A stretch of DNA of 33,434 bases from Phycisphaerae bacterium (GCA_002709295.1 PAQL01000012.1:14133-47566); one strand, 5' to 3'. Counted from the first letter of the stretch, positions 6,677 to 15,999 are shown. Numbers and translations: made by a program. Notes: generated by a model from the sequence alone, not told the origin.

Positions 6677-8167
6677 TCAAAGCAGCTCCGCCGCGATCGA
6701 GGCGAGCTCGCTCCGCTCCGTCCGGTCCAGGGTCACATGTCCCGCGATCGGATGGGCCTTCATCCGCTCGATGACGTGGCTGAGGCCGTTGCTGGAGGAA
6801 TCCAGATACGGGCTGTCGATCTGCCCGATGTCGCCGCAGAGCACGATCTTCGTGCCTTCCCCGACCCGACTCGCGATCGTCCGGACCTCGTGCGGAGACA
6901 GGTTCTGGGCCTCGTCGACGATGATGAACTGGTGCGGGATCGATCGGCCGCGGATGTAGGTGATCGGTTCCATCACCACCCGACCCGTGGCGAGCAGCTG
7001 ATCGAGCCGCTGTTCCGCGGAGCGACTGTCGGCGTCGTTGAACTGACTGCCCCGGGTGGAGAGCAGGTAGGCGAGGTTGTCGAAGATCGGCTGCATCCAC
7101 ATCGCGAGCTTCTCGTCCTTGTCGCCGGGGAGATAGCCGATGTCGCGGCCCAGCGGCATGATGGGCCGGGCGGTGAGGAGCTTGTCGTAGCGTTCCTCCT
7201 TGATGACCTTCTGCAGCCCTGCGGCGAGGGCCAGCAGCGTCTTGCCCGACCCCGCCGGACCGATCATGGTCAGCAGCTTCACGTCGTCGTCGAGCAGCAG
7301 GTCGAGAGCCATCTTCTGCTGGAGATTCCGAGCCATGATGCCCTGGACCGGCTTGCGGGGCCCGGTCACCGGGATCAGGTGTCCGGTGTCGGCGAGCAGC
7401 CTGCCGAGACCGGTATGGGAGTTGTCACCTTCGTCGACGAGCACCACGTACTGGTTCGGAAGCAGCACCGGATTCTCGATCTCGGCTCCGTCCGGCGTGG
7501 TCGCGGGATGTCCCACGAGGCTTTCGGCCTGAAGCTGCCGCTCGTCGTACAGGGTGTCGATCAACCCCCCCGGGACCACCATCTGGATCCAACCGGTGTG
7601 GAGCCAGTCGGCGTCGACGCGGTCGTGTTCGAAGTCCTCGGCCGGGATGTCGAGGGCATCGCACTTCACCCGTGCGTTGATGTCCTTCGAGATGAAGATC
7701 GTGTGCAGACCCGCCTCGTGGAGCTCGCTGGCGACACCGAGGATCCGATTGTCGGCGATGTCGAGGTCGAGGGAGAAGGATCTCGTCCGGTCGCAGCGGT
7801 GGATGCGGACCGAGCCGCCCTGGTCGTTCCACTGGACGCCCTCGAAGAGACGTCCCTTCGACCGAAGGTGATCGAGATCCCTGATGACCTGCCGGGAGTT
7901 GCGACCGGTCTCGTCGTTGTTCTTCTTGAAGCCGTCCAGCTCCTCGATGACGGTCAGGGGGATCACCACCTCGTGTTCCGCGAACCTGTAGATCGAGGTC
8001 GGATTGTGGAGCAGGACGTTCGTGTCGAGGACGAAGTGCTTTCTGTCCCGATCGGTCACCGGGGTCGGGGAGTCATCGAACTCCTTCCCGGGATTCGAAC
8101 GGTCGGATTCGGTCGTGGAAGCGGGCGTTTCGACCGGCTGACTCAATGGAGGGACCTCCCTTGTCAT
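6677..8167 (-). CDS. PIN domain plus PhoH-like ATPase
   Basis: 496-residue protein of the PhoH2 type, an N-terminal PIN (RNase-like) domain joined to a PhoH ATPase/helicase domain; family members act on RNA. The PIN domain starts with FVLDTNVLLHNP (about residue 46) and contains VIEELDGFKK. The ATPase has Walker A GPAGSGKT near residue 303 and Walker B FIIVDEAQN near 414, followed by LCGDIGQID, as in PhoH proteins. GGAG directly abuts the chosen ATG, so the start may be slightly different. A TAGGCT box lies about 66 bases upstream, divergent from the NIF3 gene. Confidence 0.92.
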   Translation of the reverse strand: MTREVPPLSQPVETPASTTESDRSNPGKEFDDSPTPVTDRDRKHFVLDTNVLLHNPTSIYRFAEHEVVIPLTVIEELDGFKKNNDETGRNSRQVIRDLDHLRSKGRLFEGVQWNDQGGSVRIHRCDRTRSFSLDLDIADNRILGVASELHEAGLHTIFISKDINARVKCDALDIPAEDFEHDRVDADWLHTGWIQMVVPGGLIDTLYDERQLQAESLVGHPATTPDGAEIENPVLLPNQYVVLVDEGDNSHTGLGRLLADTGHLIPVTGPRKPVQGIMARNLQQKMALDLLLDDDVKLLTMIGPAGSGKTLLALAAGLQKVIKEERYDKLLTARPIMPLGRDIGYLPGDKDEKLAMWMQPIFDNLAYLLSTRGSQFNDADSRSAEQRLDQLLATGRVVMEPITYIRGRSIPHQFIIVDEAQNLSPHEVRTIASRVGEGTKIVLCGDIGQIDSPYLDSSSNGLSHVIERMKAHPIAGHVTLDRTERSELASIAAELL

Positions 8168-8233
8168 CTCCGAACCGGGTGATTTCGACCGTCCGGACCA
8201 ATCGGAGGCGGTTTCTCCTCGGAGACTTCATGG

Positions 8234-8239
8234 AGCCTA
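8234..8239 (-). promoter_or_regulatory. Probable -10 box for the PhoH-like gene (TAGGCT)
   Basis: TAGGCT on the minus strand, the same hexamer as the gatC and M28 peptidase boxes. A start near 8227 would give a leader of about 60 bases. An ATG only 2 bases downstream is out of frame with the gene. Confidence 0.45.
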
Positions 8240-8341
8240 GTCCGGTGGGGTCGATCCGTGGCGGAAGTTCCATGAAGTTCGCGTCGGGAGCGGGGCCCCG
8301 GGGGGCGTGAATGCGACACCATCCGCGAACGGGTCGGTCGC

Positions 8342-8347
8342 TACCCT
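8342..8347 (+). promoter_or_regulatory. -10 box (TACCCT) 7 bases before the NIF3 ATG: leaderless promoter
   Basis: TACCCT ends 7 bases before the ATG at 8355, so transcription would start at or next to the start codon. No Shine-Dalgarno sequence is present. The arrangement is repeated at four other genes in this window. Confidence 0.6.
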
Positions 8348-8354
8348 GTGCTGC

Positions 8355-9482
8355 ATGCCGGAAAGCAACACCGTCGCCTCGCTGGTCACCGCCATGAACG
8401 AGATCGCCCCTTCCGCGCTCGCGGAATCCTGGGACAACACCGGTCTCCTTCTCGGGCTCGAGAGCGATCCCATCCAACGCGTCCTCCTCTGCATCGATCT
8501 CGTCGACGGAGTCGTCGACGAGGCGCTCCGACGCGAGGTCGATGCGGTGGTCGCCTATCACCCTCCGATCTTCAGTCCTCTGAAGTCCCTCACCGGATCC
8601 GAGGCCGGAACCGCGAGGATCCTCACCCTTGCCCGGGCCGGCATCGCGGTCCACTCGCCGCACACCGCGGCGGATGCTGCGCCGGGAGGGGTCAACGACT
8701 GGCTTCTCGGTGTTCTCGGCGCCGGCGAGGGACGAGCGATCCAACCCGCCGCTCTTCTCCCCGCCTCGGAACGCCTCAAGATCGTCACCTTCACGCCCCA
8801 CGACTCCGTCACCGCGGTGCGCAACGCCCTCGCTCGCGCCGGTGCCGGCCGGATCGGCGACTACGACCACTGTGCCACGGAGATGGAGGTCACCGGAACG
8901 TTCCGCGGCGGCGAGGGAACGTCGCCCGAGATCGGGAAGGCGGGCCGGATCGAACGGGTGGAGGAAAGACGCCTCGAGGTCGTCTGCCACCCCTCGCGAC
9001 TCGCCGACGCCCTGGCCGCCCTCCAAGAGAGCCATCCCTACGAGGAACCGCCGATCGAGGTGCATGAACTCGAGCCACGTCCCTCCCGTGGAATCGGAGC
9101 CGGTCGCATCGGACGACTCGCTCCGGGAGCGACAACCCGGCAGCTCGTGGAACGCATGCGGAAGGGGATTCCTGCCGGCAGGTTCGCGATCCATGATGCA
9201 TCCCCTCGCCGGAGGCACGAACTCGTGGGACTCTGCGCCGGGAGCGGCGGAGAGCTTCTGGACGATTCGATCGCATCGGGTTGCACGGTCTTCGTGACCG
9301 GCGAGCTCAAGCATCACGACGTGCTCAGGGCCGCCTCGCAGGGATGCTCGGTGATTCTCGCCGGACACACCAACACCGAGCGTGGGTGGTTGAAGGTCCT
9401 GCAACGCCGTCTTCGCAAGTCGCTGCCCGATGTCGCCTTCGATCTCTCGAGAAGCGACCGGGATCCCCTCCAGCTCGCCTGA
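8355..9482 (+). CDS. NIF3/DUF34-family dinuclear metal-centre protein
   Basis: 375-residue NIF3-like protein (YqfO type) with the central insert domain typical of the longer members. Metal-binding motifs are visible: AYHPPIFSP, VHSPHTAADAAPGG near the N-terminal half, and TGELKHHDV plus GHTNTERGWL near the C-terminus. Proposed roles in the family include GTP cyclohydrolase I type 2 or a metal/nucleotide-related function, none settled. ATG 8355 is chosen over the upstream frame extension because it gives the family N-terminus (VASLVTAMNEIAP, ESWDNTGLL) and sits 7 bases after a TACCCT box. The stop codon directly abuts the stop of the convergent RND pump gene. Confidence 0.9.
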   Translation: MPESNTVASLVTAMNEIAPSALAESWDNTGLLLGLESDPIQRVLLCIDLVDGVVDEALRREVDAVVAYHPPIFSPLKSLTGSEAGTARILTLARAGIAVHSPHTAADAAPGGVNDWLLGVLGAGEGRAIQPAALLPASERLKIVTFTPHDSVTAVRNALARAGAGRIGDYDHCATEMEVTGTFRGGEGTSPEIGKAGRIERVEERRLEVVCHPSRLADALAALQESHPYEEPPIEVHELEPRPSRGIGAGRIGRLAPGATTRQLVERMRKGIPAGRFAIHDASPRRRHELVGLCAGSGGELLDDSIASGCTVFVTGELKHHDVLRAASQGCSVILAGHTNTERGWLKVLQRRLRKSLPDVAFDLSRSDRDPLQLA

Positions 9483-12400
9483 TCAGCCGGATCCGAGCCG
9501 GGCACGCCGCTCTTCGCGGCCCATCCCGAACCAGAGCCAGTGGATCGCACCGACCATGTCGTCGACGATGACGAGGATCGCGGGAAGCAGCAGCAGGGTG
9601 AGCACGGTGGCGCTGGCCAGTCCGCAGGTGATCGAGATCGCCATCGGCACCAGGAATCTCGCCTGGAAGCTCTGCTCGAGCATGAGCGGCGTGAGTCCGA
9701 GGATGGTCGTCGTGGTGGTGAGAACGATGGGACGAAGCCGCCGCTTGCCCGCTTCGACCAGCGCCTTCTCGAGGGGCATGCCCGCCGCCCGGTTGAGATT
9801 GAAGAACTCGACCAGGATCAGCGAGTTGTTGACCACCACTCCCGCAAGGGCCACCACCCCGATCAGACTCAGGAACGTGAGCTGATAGCCGAGCATCCAG
9901 TGACCCCACACCACGCCGATCAGTGAGAACGGAATCGCGAGCATGACCGCGAAGGGCTGGATGTAGCTGCCGAAGAGCCATGCCAGAATCACGTAGATCA
10001 TGATCGAGGCGGCTCCCATGGCGACCGGAAGCGAACTGAACGCGTCGTAGACGTCCTGCTGACGTCCCCCGGTCTTGATGACCACGCCGGGACTCGATTC
10101 CCTGAGTTCCTCGAGCTCGGGAGCCATCGCCGAGACCACGGACTCGGGGCTGGTGAAGGCATCCACCTCGGCGGTGATCGTGACCGCTCTCCTCCGGTCG
10201 ATCCGCCGGATCGCCGAACTCGATTCCGCCTCCTCGATCCTCGCGATCTCCTCGAGGGGGATCGCTCGTCCGTCCCGGGAGATGACCCACATCTCCTCGA
10301 TGCCGCCGACCGATCGGCGACTCTGCTCGTCGAACACGACCCGAACGTCGATGTCCTCCCGTTCCGCGCTGTACACGTGGGCCTCGAGTCCGTGAACCGC
10401 CCCCCGGACCTGGTTGGCGACCTCCCGCACGTCGATGCCCAGGGAGGCGGCGGAAGAGATGAGCGAGATCCTCAACTCCCGCTGCCCCGGTTCGTCGTCG
10501 TTGGAGATGTCGTAGACCCCCTCGTACCCCGCGAGGATGGCCTCGAGTCCGGCCACCGCGGTGTCGACTCGCTCCTCGTCCTCGCCGGTGACCTCGAAGG
10601 TGATCGCGGCTCCTCCCGGTCCGCCGTCGATCTCCCGCCAGGAGATCCGTTCGACCTCGGAGAGATCCCCGGTCGCTGCCCTGACCGCATCGATCACCTC
10701 GGGACTGGGGCGATCGCGTTCCTCGATCGGGGAGAGCTCGAAGAAGATCTGGGCGACCGAGGTCGTCGCGGGATCGGCCAGTCCGGTGTTGATGTCGAAG
10801 GTCTGTCCGACCGTGAGGCTTGTGTAGACCACTTCGGGCTGGGCCCGGGCCGCGTCCTCGATCCGACGGGCGACCGCCCGGGTCGATTCGAGTTCGGTGC
10901 CCGCAGGCATGCGGAGATCCACCACCACGTTCTCGGCATCGTCCACCGGGAGGAACACGAACTCCACCCTTCCTCCGAAGACCATCCCCAGGGATGACAC
11001 CAGCACCGCGATCGCGATCGACGTCGCGATCCAGCGGAAACGGACGCTCAGTGCGGCGACCCGGGCGTAGACGTTCACCAGACGGGCCACCACGTGCTCG
11101 TCCCGCCACGCGGCGAAGCGATCGGCGAAACCGAAGATTCCGCGACCACCACCACGACGGATCCCCTCCAGGGCATGCACCATGTGGGAAGGGAGGATCA
11201 GCATCGATTCGACCAGACTGATCAGCAGCGCACAGAAGACCACCGTGGGAAGCGCGCCGAGCAGCTTGCCCATGTTGCCCTTCAGGAATACCAGCGGCAG
11301 GAAGGCCACGATGGTCGTGAGCACCGTTCCGACCACCGGCCAGAAGACCTGCTCGCCACCCCGGGTGGCGGAGACCACCGGCTCCTCGTCGTCATGGTCG
11401 GCGCGTGCGGCGATGTTCTCCGCGACCACGATCGCATCATCGGTCAGCATGCCGAGGGTCACCAGCAGCCCGAACATGGTCAGCAGGTTCAACGTCACCC
11501 CGAGCGCATTCATGACCAGCAGGGTCCCGCAGATCGCGGTGAACAGGCCGATCATCACCCAGAACGCGACTCGCAGGTTGAGGACCAGCAGAAGCGCGAT
11601 GAAGACCAGGATCGCCCCCTGGAACGCGTTCCTCGACAGCAGCTCCAGTCGTCCCTGAATGAATCGGGACAGGTCGTTGTGCACCACGAGTTCGGCGGGA
11701 AGCGGCTCCGGGCATTCCAGTCCGATCCGATAGGCCTCCCACCGTTCGTCACCGAGCCATGACGACCAGATCGGTCCCGGAAAAGCATCGCCTCTCCGGC
11801 CCGCGGCATACGCATAGGCCATCGAGGCGATGTGGACCGCATCCTGACGACCGGTCTTGTAGATCGTGATGCTTCCCGCCGGGCGGCCCTCGAACCGCTC
11901 CTCGACCGGACGATCGACGAATCCGTCGCTCAGCCGAGCGAGATCCTGCACCCGGATCGACTGACCCCCGGGGAGGGCACGAACCACGATGTCCCCGATC
12001 GCATCCGCGCGCTCCTCGACGCCCATGGTCCGGATGCTGATGTTCCCGCCCCGGCTCCGGACCGTGCCGCTCGGAAGCTCGAGCATCCAGGCCCGCACCG
12101 CATCCGCGACCTCGGTGATCGGAATGCCGTACTCGACGAGACGATCGGGATCGACCTCGACCTGGATCTCGTAGTCGCGGAGACCGGAGATCTGGAGGGA
12201 TCCCATGCCCGCCAGCGATTCGAGGTCGTCGGCGATCCGGCGGAGCCCGCGCTTGAGGACCCGCTCCTCGACGTCTCCGAAGAGCGTGATGATGACCACC
12301 GGCAGATTGGGTTCGAACTCCAGAACCCGGATCTTCTCCGATTCATCCGGAAGGTCCGACAGACGTTCGAGGGCGCGTTCCACATCCTCGACCCCCTCCT

Positions 12401-12704
12401 CGACGTCGGTCCCCTCCTCGAACTTGACCACCACGACCCCGGTGCCCTCCATGACCGTGGTCTCGATCCTGCGGACCTCGTTCACGGTGCCGATGGCATC
12501 CTCGACCTTGCGAGCCATCGACTCCTCGAGTTCCTTCGGAGACGCGCCGGGATAGAGAAGTTCGACGCGGGCCGCCTCGGGGTCGATCTCGGGAAAGAAC
12601 TCCCTCCGCAGACTGAGTCCGGACCAGATGCCTCCGACGATGAGCACCATCATCAGGAGGTTGGCGGGAACCGGGTTCCTCGAACCGAAGGAGGGAAGAC
12701 TCAC
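9483..12704 (-). CDS. RND-family efflux pump, inner-membrane permease
   Basis: 1073-residue proton-driven RND transporter (AcrB-like, ACR_tran family) that would export small hydrophobic compounds across the envelope. It has the N-terminal SLPSFGSRNPVPANLLMMV segment, two large periplasmic loops and twelve expected membrane helices. The paired aspartates of helix 4 are present in GMLTDDAIVVAENI (about residue 422). In helix 10 the AcrB-type lysine position reads VNNSLILVEF, with asparagine. The start is GTG, overlapping the stop of the upstream fusion-protein gene (GTGA), with GGAGGAG 7 bases upstream. It forms an operon with that gene; no outer-membrane factor is in the window. Substrate unknown. 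Confidence 0.93.
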   Translation of the reverse strand: MSLPSFGSRNPVPANLLMMVLIVGGIWSGLSLRREFFPEIDPEAARVELLYPGASPKELEESMARKVEDAIGTVNEVRRIETTVMEGTGVVVVKFEEGTDVEEGVEDVERALERLSDLPDESEKIRVLEFEPNLPVVIITLFGDVEERVLKRGLRRIADDLESLAGMGSLQISGLRDYEIQVEVDPDRLVEYGIPITEVADAVRAWMLELPSGTVRSRGGNISIRTMGVEERADAIGDIVVRALPGGQSIRVQDLARLSDGFVDRPVEERFEGRPAGSITIYKTGRQDAVHIASMAYAYAAGRRGDAFPGPIWSSWLGDERWEAYRIGLECPEPLPAELVVHNDLSRFIQGRLELLSRNAFQGAILVFIALLLVLNLRVAFWVMIGLFTAICGTLLVMNALGVTLNLLTMFGLLVTLGMLTDDAIVVAENIAARADHDDEEPVVSATRGGEQVFWPVVGTVLTTIVAFLPLVFLKGNMGKLLGALPTVVFCALLISLVESMLILPSHMVHALEGIRRGGGRGIFGFADRFAAWRDEHVVARLVNVYARVAALSVRFRWIATSIAIAVLVSSLGMVFGGRVEFVFLPVDDAENVVVDLRMPAGTELESTRAVARRIEDAARAQPEVVYTSLTVGQTFDINTGLADPATTSVAQIFFELSPIEERDRPSPEVIDAVRAATGDLSEVERISWREIDGGPGGAAITFEVTGEDEERVDTAVAGLEAILAGYEGVYDISNDDEPGQRELRISLISSAASLGIDVREVANQVRGAVHGLEAHVYSAEREDIDVRVVFDEQSRRSVGGIEEMWVISRDGRAIPLEEIARIEEAESSSAIRRIDRRRAVTITAEVDAFTSPESVVSAMAPELEELRESSPGVVIKTGGRQQDVYDAFSSLPVAMGAASIMIYVILAWLFGSYIQPFAVMLAIPFSLIGVVWGHWMLGYQLTFLSLIGVVALAGVVVNNSLILVEFFNLNRAAGMPLEKALVEAGKRRLRPIVLTTTTTILGLTPLMLEQSFQARFLVPMAISITCGLASATVLTLLLLPAILVIVDDMVGAIHWLWFGMGREERRARLGSG

Positions 12705-14089
12705 GAATCGTCTCCTCCGGCCTCCGAACCGCTGGCGGAGATCGGGGCCCGCGGATCGACCGCCATGCCCGACTCGAACGAACGACCGCCGTCGACGACG
12801 AGCAGGTCACCTTCGGGAATCGGATTCTCGAGGACCAGCCACTGGGTGTCGGCGAGACCCGAAGCCGGTCTCTCCTCGTTCAGAGGGAAGAGGATGCTGA
12901 CCGGTTCGAATCGAATCCGTCCATCCTCCACCAGCATGACCTGCTGGTTCACGACCGAACGTCGCGGCACCACCGATCGGGCGACGGACTCCGACTCGAT
13001 CACCTCTCCATGCACGAAGAGTCCCGGGACCACCCGACCCCCGTCGGCATCGAGTTCGATGAAGACGGTCATGGTCCGACTGCCGGCATCGTCCTCGGGT
13101 GCGATGCGAGTGATGCTCGCGTGGATCGGTTCGTCGGTCACCGTGCGGTTGATGATCACCCGATCCCCCACCGCGACCCTGCCGCGGGCGGAGGCGGGAA
13201 TTCGAAGCGGCAGCTCGATCAGGGACGGATCGAAGACCCTGGCGATCGGAACCCCGGGACCGACCTGCTCGCCCACCTCCACCATGACCGCGGCCACCAC
13301 CCCGTCGAAAGGAGCCTTGATCAAACAGCGATCGACCTGGGACTCGGCCAGACGGCGTGCGCTGATCAGCTCGTCCTGCTGGGCGACGAGGGCACGCCGC
13401 CGAATGGGTAGCGTCGAGACCAGCTCCTCGATCGTGACCTGACCGCGTCGAGCGGTGAGAACCTGCTGCTCCGCGGTGTCGATCTCCCGCTGCACCGCGG
13501 CCCCGCGCCCCTGGGCGTCACGGACCCGGACCAGATCCTGCTCCGCCAGCTCGAGCGCCCGATTCGCGATCTCCAGACGGGCCCGGGACGTCTCGAGCTC
13601 GCTGTCGAGCCGGTCGATCTCCGCATCGATCTGGACGAGTCGTTCGGCCGCGGATTCCGCCTGTCGCTGATAGTCCTCCGGATCGAGCCGGACGATGACC
13701 TCCCCCTCCTTCACCGGCATGCCGACATCCAGACCCTCGTGAAGCGACTCCACGGTCGAGGCCACCCGGGAGGGGACCATCGAGGTCATGGATGGATGCA
13801 TGGTTCCGAAGCCCCGCCAGCGGCGGGCCACGGGCTCCGAGATCGGCTCGATCACGACCACCGGAGTGGCGATGTCGGATCGATCCACCCGGGCGGGAGT
13901 GGGCGCACTGACCGTCAAGGAGATCGCGATCCCCGCTCCGAGAGCCAGCACGAGGAGACAGACGATGCCGCGGAAGATGCCCGCCATCACGGGGTGAGCC
14001 CGTCCCACGCGTCCGGGGACGGGACCGGTGCCCGAAGCCTCCTCCACGGGAGACTCCATCGGCGGACTTTCATCATTGGGGCTGGACAT
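12701..14089 (-). CDS. RND efflux periplasmic adaptor (membrane fusion protein)
   Basis: 462-residue HlyD/AcrA-type adaptor linking an RND pump to an outer-membrane channel. After a soluble N-terminal stretch of about 40 residues there is one membrane anchor (GIVCLLVLALGAGIAIS). The lipoyl half-motif EGLDVGMPVKEGEVIVRLDP, a long coiled-coil hairpin (DAEIDRLDSELETSRARLEI and on), the second half-motif (IKAPFDGVVAAVMVEVGEQV) and beta-barrel domains follow. The frame is open farther upstream, but ATG 14089 is chosen because GGAG lies 6 bases before it and a TAGGAT box lies about 41 bases upstream. The pump gene overlaps its end by 4 bases. Confidence 0.9.
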   Translation of the reverse strand: MSSPNDESPPMESPVEEASGTGPVPGRVGRAHPVMAGIFRGIVCLLVLALGAGIAISLTVSAPTPARVDRSDIATPVVVIEPISEPVARRWRGFGTMHPSMTSMVPSRVASTVESLHEGLDVGMPVKEGEVIVRLDPEDYQRQAESAAERLVQIDAEIDRLDSELETSRARLEIANRALELAEQDLVRVRDAQGRGAAVQREIDTAEQQVLTARRGQVTIEELVSTLPIRRRALVAQQDELISARRLAESQVDRCLIKAPFDGVVAAVMVEVGEQVGPGVPIARVFDPSLIELPLRIPASARGRVAVGDRVIINRTVTDEPIHASITRIAPEDDAGSRTMTVFIELDADGGRVVPGLFVHGEVIESESVARSVVPRRSVVNQQVMLVEDGRIRFEPVSILFPLNEERPASGLADTQWLVLENPIPEGDLLVVDGGRSFESGMAVDPRAPISASGSEAGGDDS

Positions 14090-14130
14090 CGAAGGCTCCG
14101 GAGCCTGCTGGACCTGGACAGAGAGAGGGA

Positions 14131-14136
14131 ATCCTA
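14131..14136 (-). promoter_or_regulatory. Probable -10 box for the efflux operon (TAGGAT)
   Basis: TAGGAT on the minus strand, giving a transcript start near 14124 and a leader of about 35 bases that keeps the Shine-Dalgarno GGAG. It is divergent from the gatC promoter box, 35 bases away. No -35 consensus is visible. No operator for a TetR- or MarR-type regulator stands out. Confidence 0.5.
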
Positions 14137-14171
14137 CCTTGGACGATCCCGACACCCGGGCCGCCACCCGG

Positions 14172-14177
14172 TAGGCT
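14172..14177 (+). promoter_or_regulatory. -10 box (TAGGCT) 7 bases before the gatC ATG: leaderless promoter
   Basis: TAGGCT ends 7 bases before the ATG at 14185. A CCGACA 17 bases upstream (14149-14154) matches four of six positions of TTGACA. There is no Shine-Dalgarno sequence between box and start. The same spacing is found at the NIF3, 16.9-kb lipoprotein and DUF1573 genes. Confidence 0.6.
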
Positions 14178-14184
14178 TCGCTCC

Positions 14185-14517
14185 ATGACCTCAAGCGATT
14201 CGCAACCCACCGATCCCGGAGGACCTTCGATCGAGGAGATCGCCCGGACCGCCACCCTCGCGAGGCTGGCCCTCGACCAGGAGGGGCTGGAGGCCGCCCG
14301 GACGGACCTCACCGCGATCCTCGAGCACGTGGCCCTGCTCTCCTCCCTCGACGTGGAGGGCGTCGAGCCGATGCCCCGTCCCCACGACATCGTCAACCGC
14401 CTTGCCGATGACGTTCCCGGACCGGTGCTCGATCGATCCGTGATCCTCTCGCTCGCTCCGGCCGTCGAGGGCGATTTCATCGCCGTTCCCAAGGTTCTTG
14501 GCGAAGGCGGAGCCTGA
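14185..14517 (+). CDS. gatC: Asp-tRNA(Asn)/Glu-tRNA(Gln) amidotransferase subunit C
   Basis: 110-residue GatC, the small subunit that holds GatA and GatB together in the enzyme that amidates mischarged Glu-tRNA(Gln) or Asp-tRNA(Asn). Family features are IEEIARTATLARLALD, ILEHVALLSSLDVEGVEPM and the C-terminal VEGDFIAVPKVL. It has an N-terminal extension of about 14 Ser/Pro-rich residues. It is followed by gatA after 12 bases; gatB is not in the window. The ATG is 7 bases downstream of a TAGGCT box, suggesting a leaderless mRNA. Confidence 0.95.
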   Translation: MTSSDSQPTDPGGPSIEEIARTATLARLALDQEGLEAARTDLTAILEHVALLSSLDVEGVEPMPRPHDIVNRLADDVPGPVLDRSVILSLAPAVEGDFIAVPKVLGEGGA

Positions 14518-14529
14518 ATCGAACCCGGC

Positions 14530-15999
14530 ATGAAGATGACCGACTCCAAACCCGATTCCTCGAACGACCTCCTCGCCCGCGTCGACGACTTCAAGTCCGG
14601 CCGGATCTCGGCGACGGAAAGGGTGGAGAACGCCCTCTCCACGATCGCCGGGCTCGATCCGACGATCAACGCCTTCCACGACCTTCTGGCCGAAGAGGCG
14701 CGATCCACGGCGAAGGAACTCGATGCGACCCGGGAACGTGGAGATGATCTCGGCCCGCTGGCGGGATCGATCATCGCGATCAAGGACAACATCTGCATGA
14801 ACGTGGGGCGGACGACCTGCAGTTCACGGATGCTCGAGGAATACCGATCCCCCTTCGATGCGACGGTGATCGAACGACTTCGCGCCGCGGGAGCGATCCT
14901 GCTGGGCAAGACCAACCTCGACGAGTTCGCCATGGGTTCCTCGAGCGAACATTGTGCCTGGGGCCCGGTCCGCAATCCGCATGCGACCGATCGGGTTCCC
15001 GGCGGATCCAGCGGAGGAAGCGCCGCGGCCGTGGCCGCCGACTGCGTGGATGCCGCCCTGGGCAGCGACACCGGCGGGTCCATTCGACAACCGGCCGCGT
15101 TCTGTGGAACCGTGGGCTTCAAGCCGACCTACGGCCGGGTCTCCCGCCACGGCCTCGTCGCGTTCGGCTCGAGCCTCGACCAGATCGGACCCCTCTCCCG
15201 CAGCGTGCGTGATGCGGCCGCGATCTACGAGGCGATCGCCGGCCTCGATCCGGCGGATTCGACCACCTCGGATCTCGAGGTGGCGAACTGCCTCGCCTCC
15301 GGACCCGCGGATCCCGCCCGACTCCGCGTCGGGATCCCGAGAGAGCATCGAAACGACCGCAACCACGCCGGCGTGAACGAGGTGCTGGATCATGCCGTGG
15401 ACCGGCTTCGCGCCGCGGGAGCGACGATCGTCGATGTCGATCTCCCCCTCACCCGGCAGGGCGTCTCCACCTACTACGTGATCGCTCCCGCCGAGGCCAG
15501 CAGCAACCTGACCCGTTTCGACGGCATTCGATACGGCCACCGCGCGGAGTCCGTGCCGGGCGAGGGACTGGAGGATCTCTACGCACGAACGCGGACCGAG
15601 GGATTCGGCGACGAGGTCCGTCGGCGGATCCTCCTCGGCACCTACGTGCTGAGCGCCGGCTACTACGACGCGTACTACAAGCGGGCACTCCAGGTGAGGC
15701 GTCTGATCAAGCAGGAGTACGACTCGGCCTTCGAACAGTGCGACGTCCTGCTCGGCCCGACCACCCCCACTCCCGCCTTCCCAATCGGCGCCGATCTCGA
15801 CCCGGTCTCGATGTATCTCAACGACGTCTACACCGTGAACTCCAACATCGCCGGGATCCCCGCCCTTTCGATTCCCGCGGGACTGGTCGATGAGGATGGA
15901 GAGAAGCTTCCCGTCGGCGTGCACCTTCAGGCCCCGGCCTTCGCGGAAGCGGATCTTCTCGCTGCCGCAGCCGCTCTGGAGTCACTCCTCGCCGACTGA
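14530..15999 (+). CDS. gatA: Asp-tRNA(Asn)/Glu-tRNA(Gln) amidotransferase subunit A
   Basis: GatA is the glutaminase subunit that releases ammonia for tRNA-dependent amidation. It has 489 residues, the usual size, with an intact amidase-signature Ser-cisSer-Lys triad: K85 in IAIKDN, S160 in PGGSSGGSAA and S184 in DTGGSIRQPAA. Spacings between the three equal those known from characterised GatA. The C-terminal NIAGIPALSIPAG and GVHLQAPAF segments are present. A second in-frame ATG lies at 14536. No clear Shine-Dalgarno is seen, so translation may be coupled to gatC. Its 3' end overlaps the convergent lipoprotein gene by 18 bases. Confidence 0.96.
   Translation: MKMTDSKPDSSNDLLARVDDFKSGRISATERVENALSTIAGLDPTINAFHDLLAEEARSTAKELDATRERGDDLGPLAGSIIAIKDNICMNVGRTTCSSRMLEEYRSPFDATVIERLRAAGAILLGKTNLDEFAMGSSSEHCAWGPVRNPHATDRVPGGSSGGSAAAVAADCVDAALGSDTGGSIRQPAAFCGTVGFKPTYGRVSRHGLVAFGSSLDQIGPLSRSVRDAAAIYEAIAGLDPADSTTSDLEVANCLASGPADPARLRVGIPREHRNDRNHAGVNEVLDHAVDRLRAAGATIVDVDLPLTRQGVSTYYVIAPAEASSNLTRFDGIRYGHRAESVPGEGLEDLYARTRTEGFGDEVRRRILLGTYVLSAGYYDAYYKRALQVRRLIKQEYDSAFEQCDVLLGPTTPTPAFPIGADLDPVSMYLNDVYTVNSNIAGIPALSIPAGLVDEDGEKLPVGVHLQAPAFAEADLLAAAAALESLLAD

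Noticed and set aside
6446-8182. Long plus-strand open frame of 578 codons
   Set aside because: It lies opposite the PIN-PhoH gene, has no family features, and shows the Arg/Asp/Val/Gly-rich composition of antisense GC-rich frames.
8073-9404. Minus-strand open frame of 443 codons
   Set aside because: Antisense to the NIF3 gene, whose family motifs are clear; no recognisable domain.
9325-11109. Minus-strand open frame of 594 codons inside the RND pump gene
   Set aside because: Different frame of the pump gene, composed largely of Arg, Gly and Pro; a shadow of real coding sequence.
11832-13442. Plus-strand open frame of 536 codons
   Set aside because: Antisense to the RND operon; no domain and composition typical of a shadow frame.
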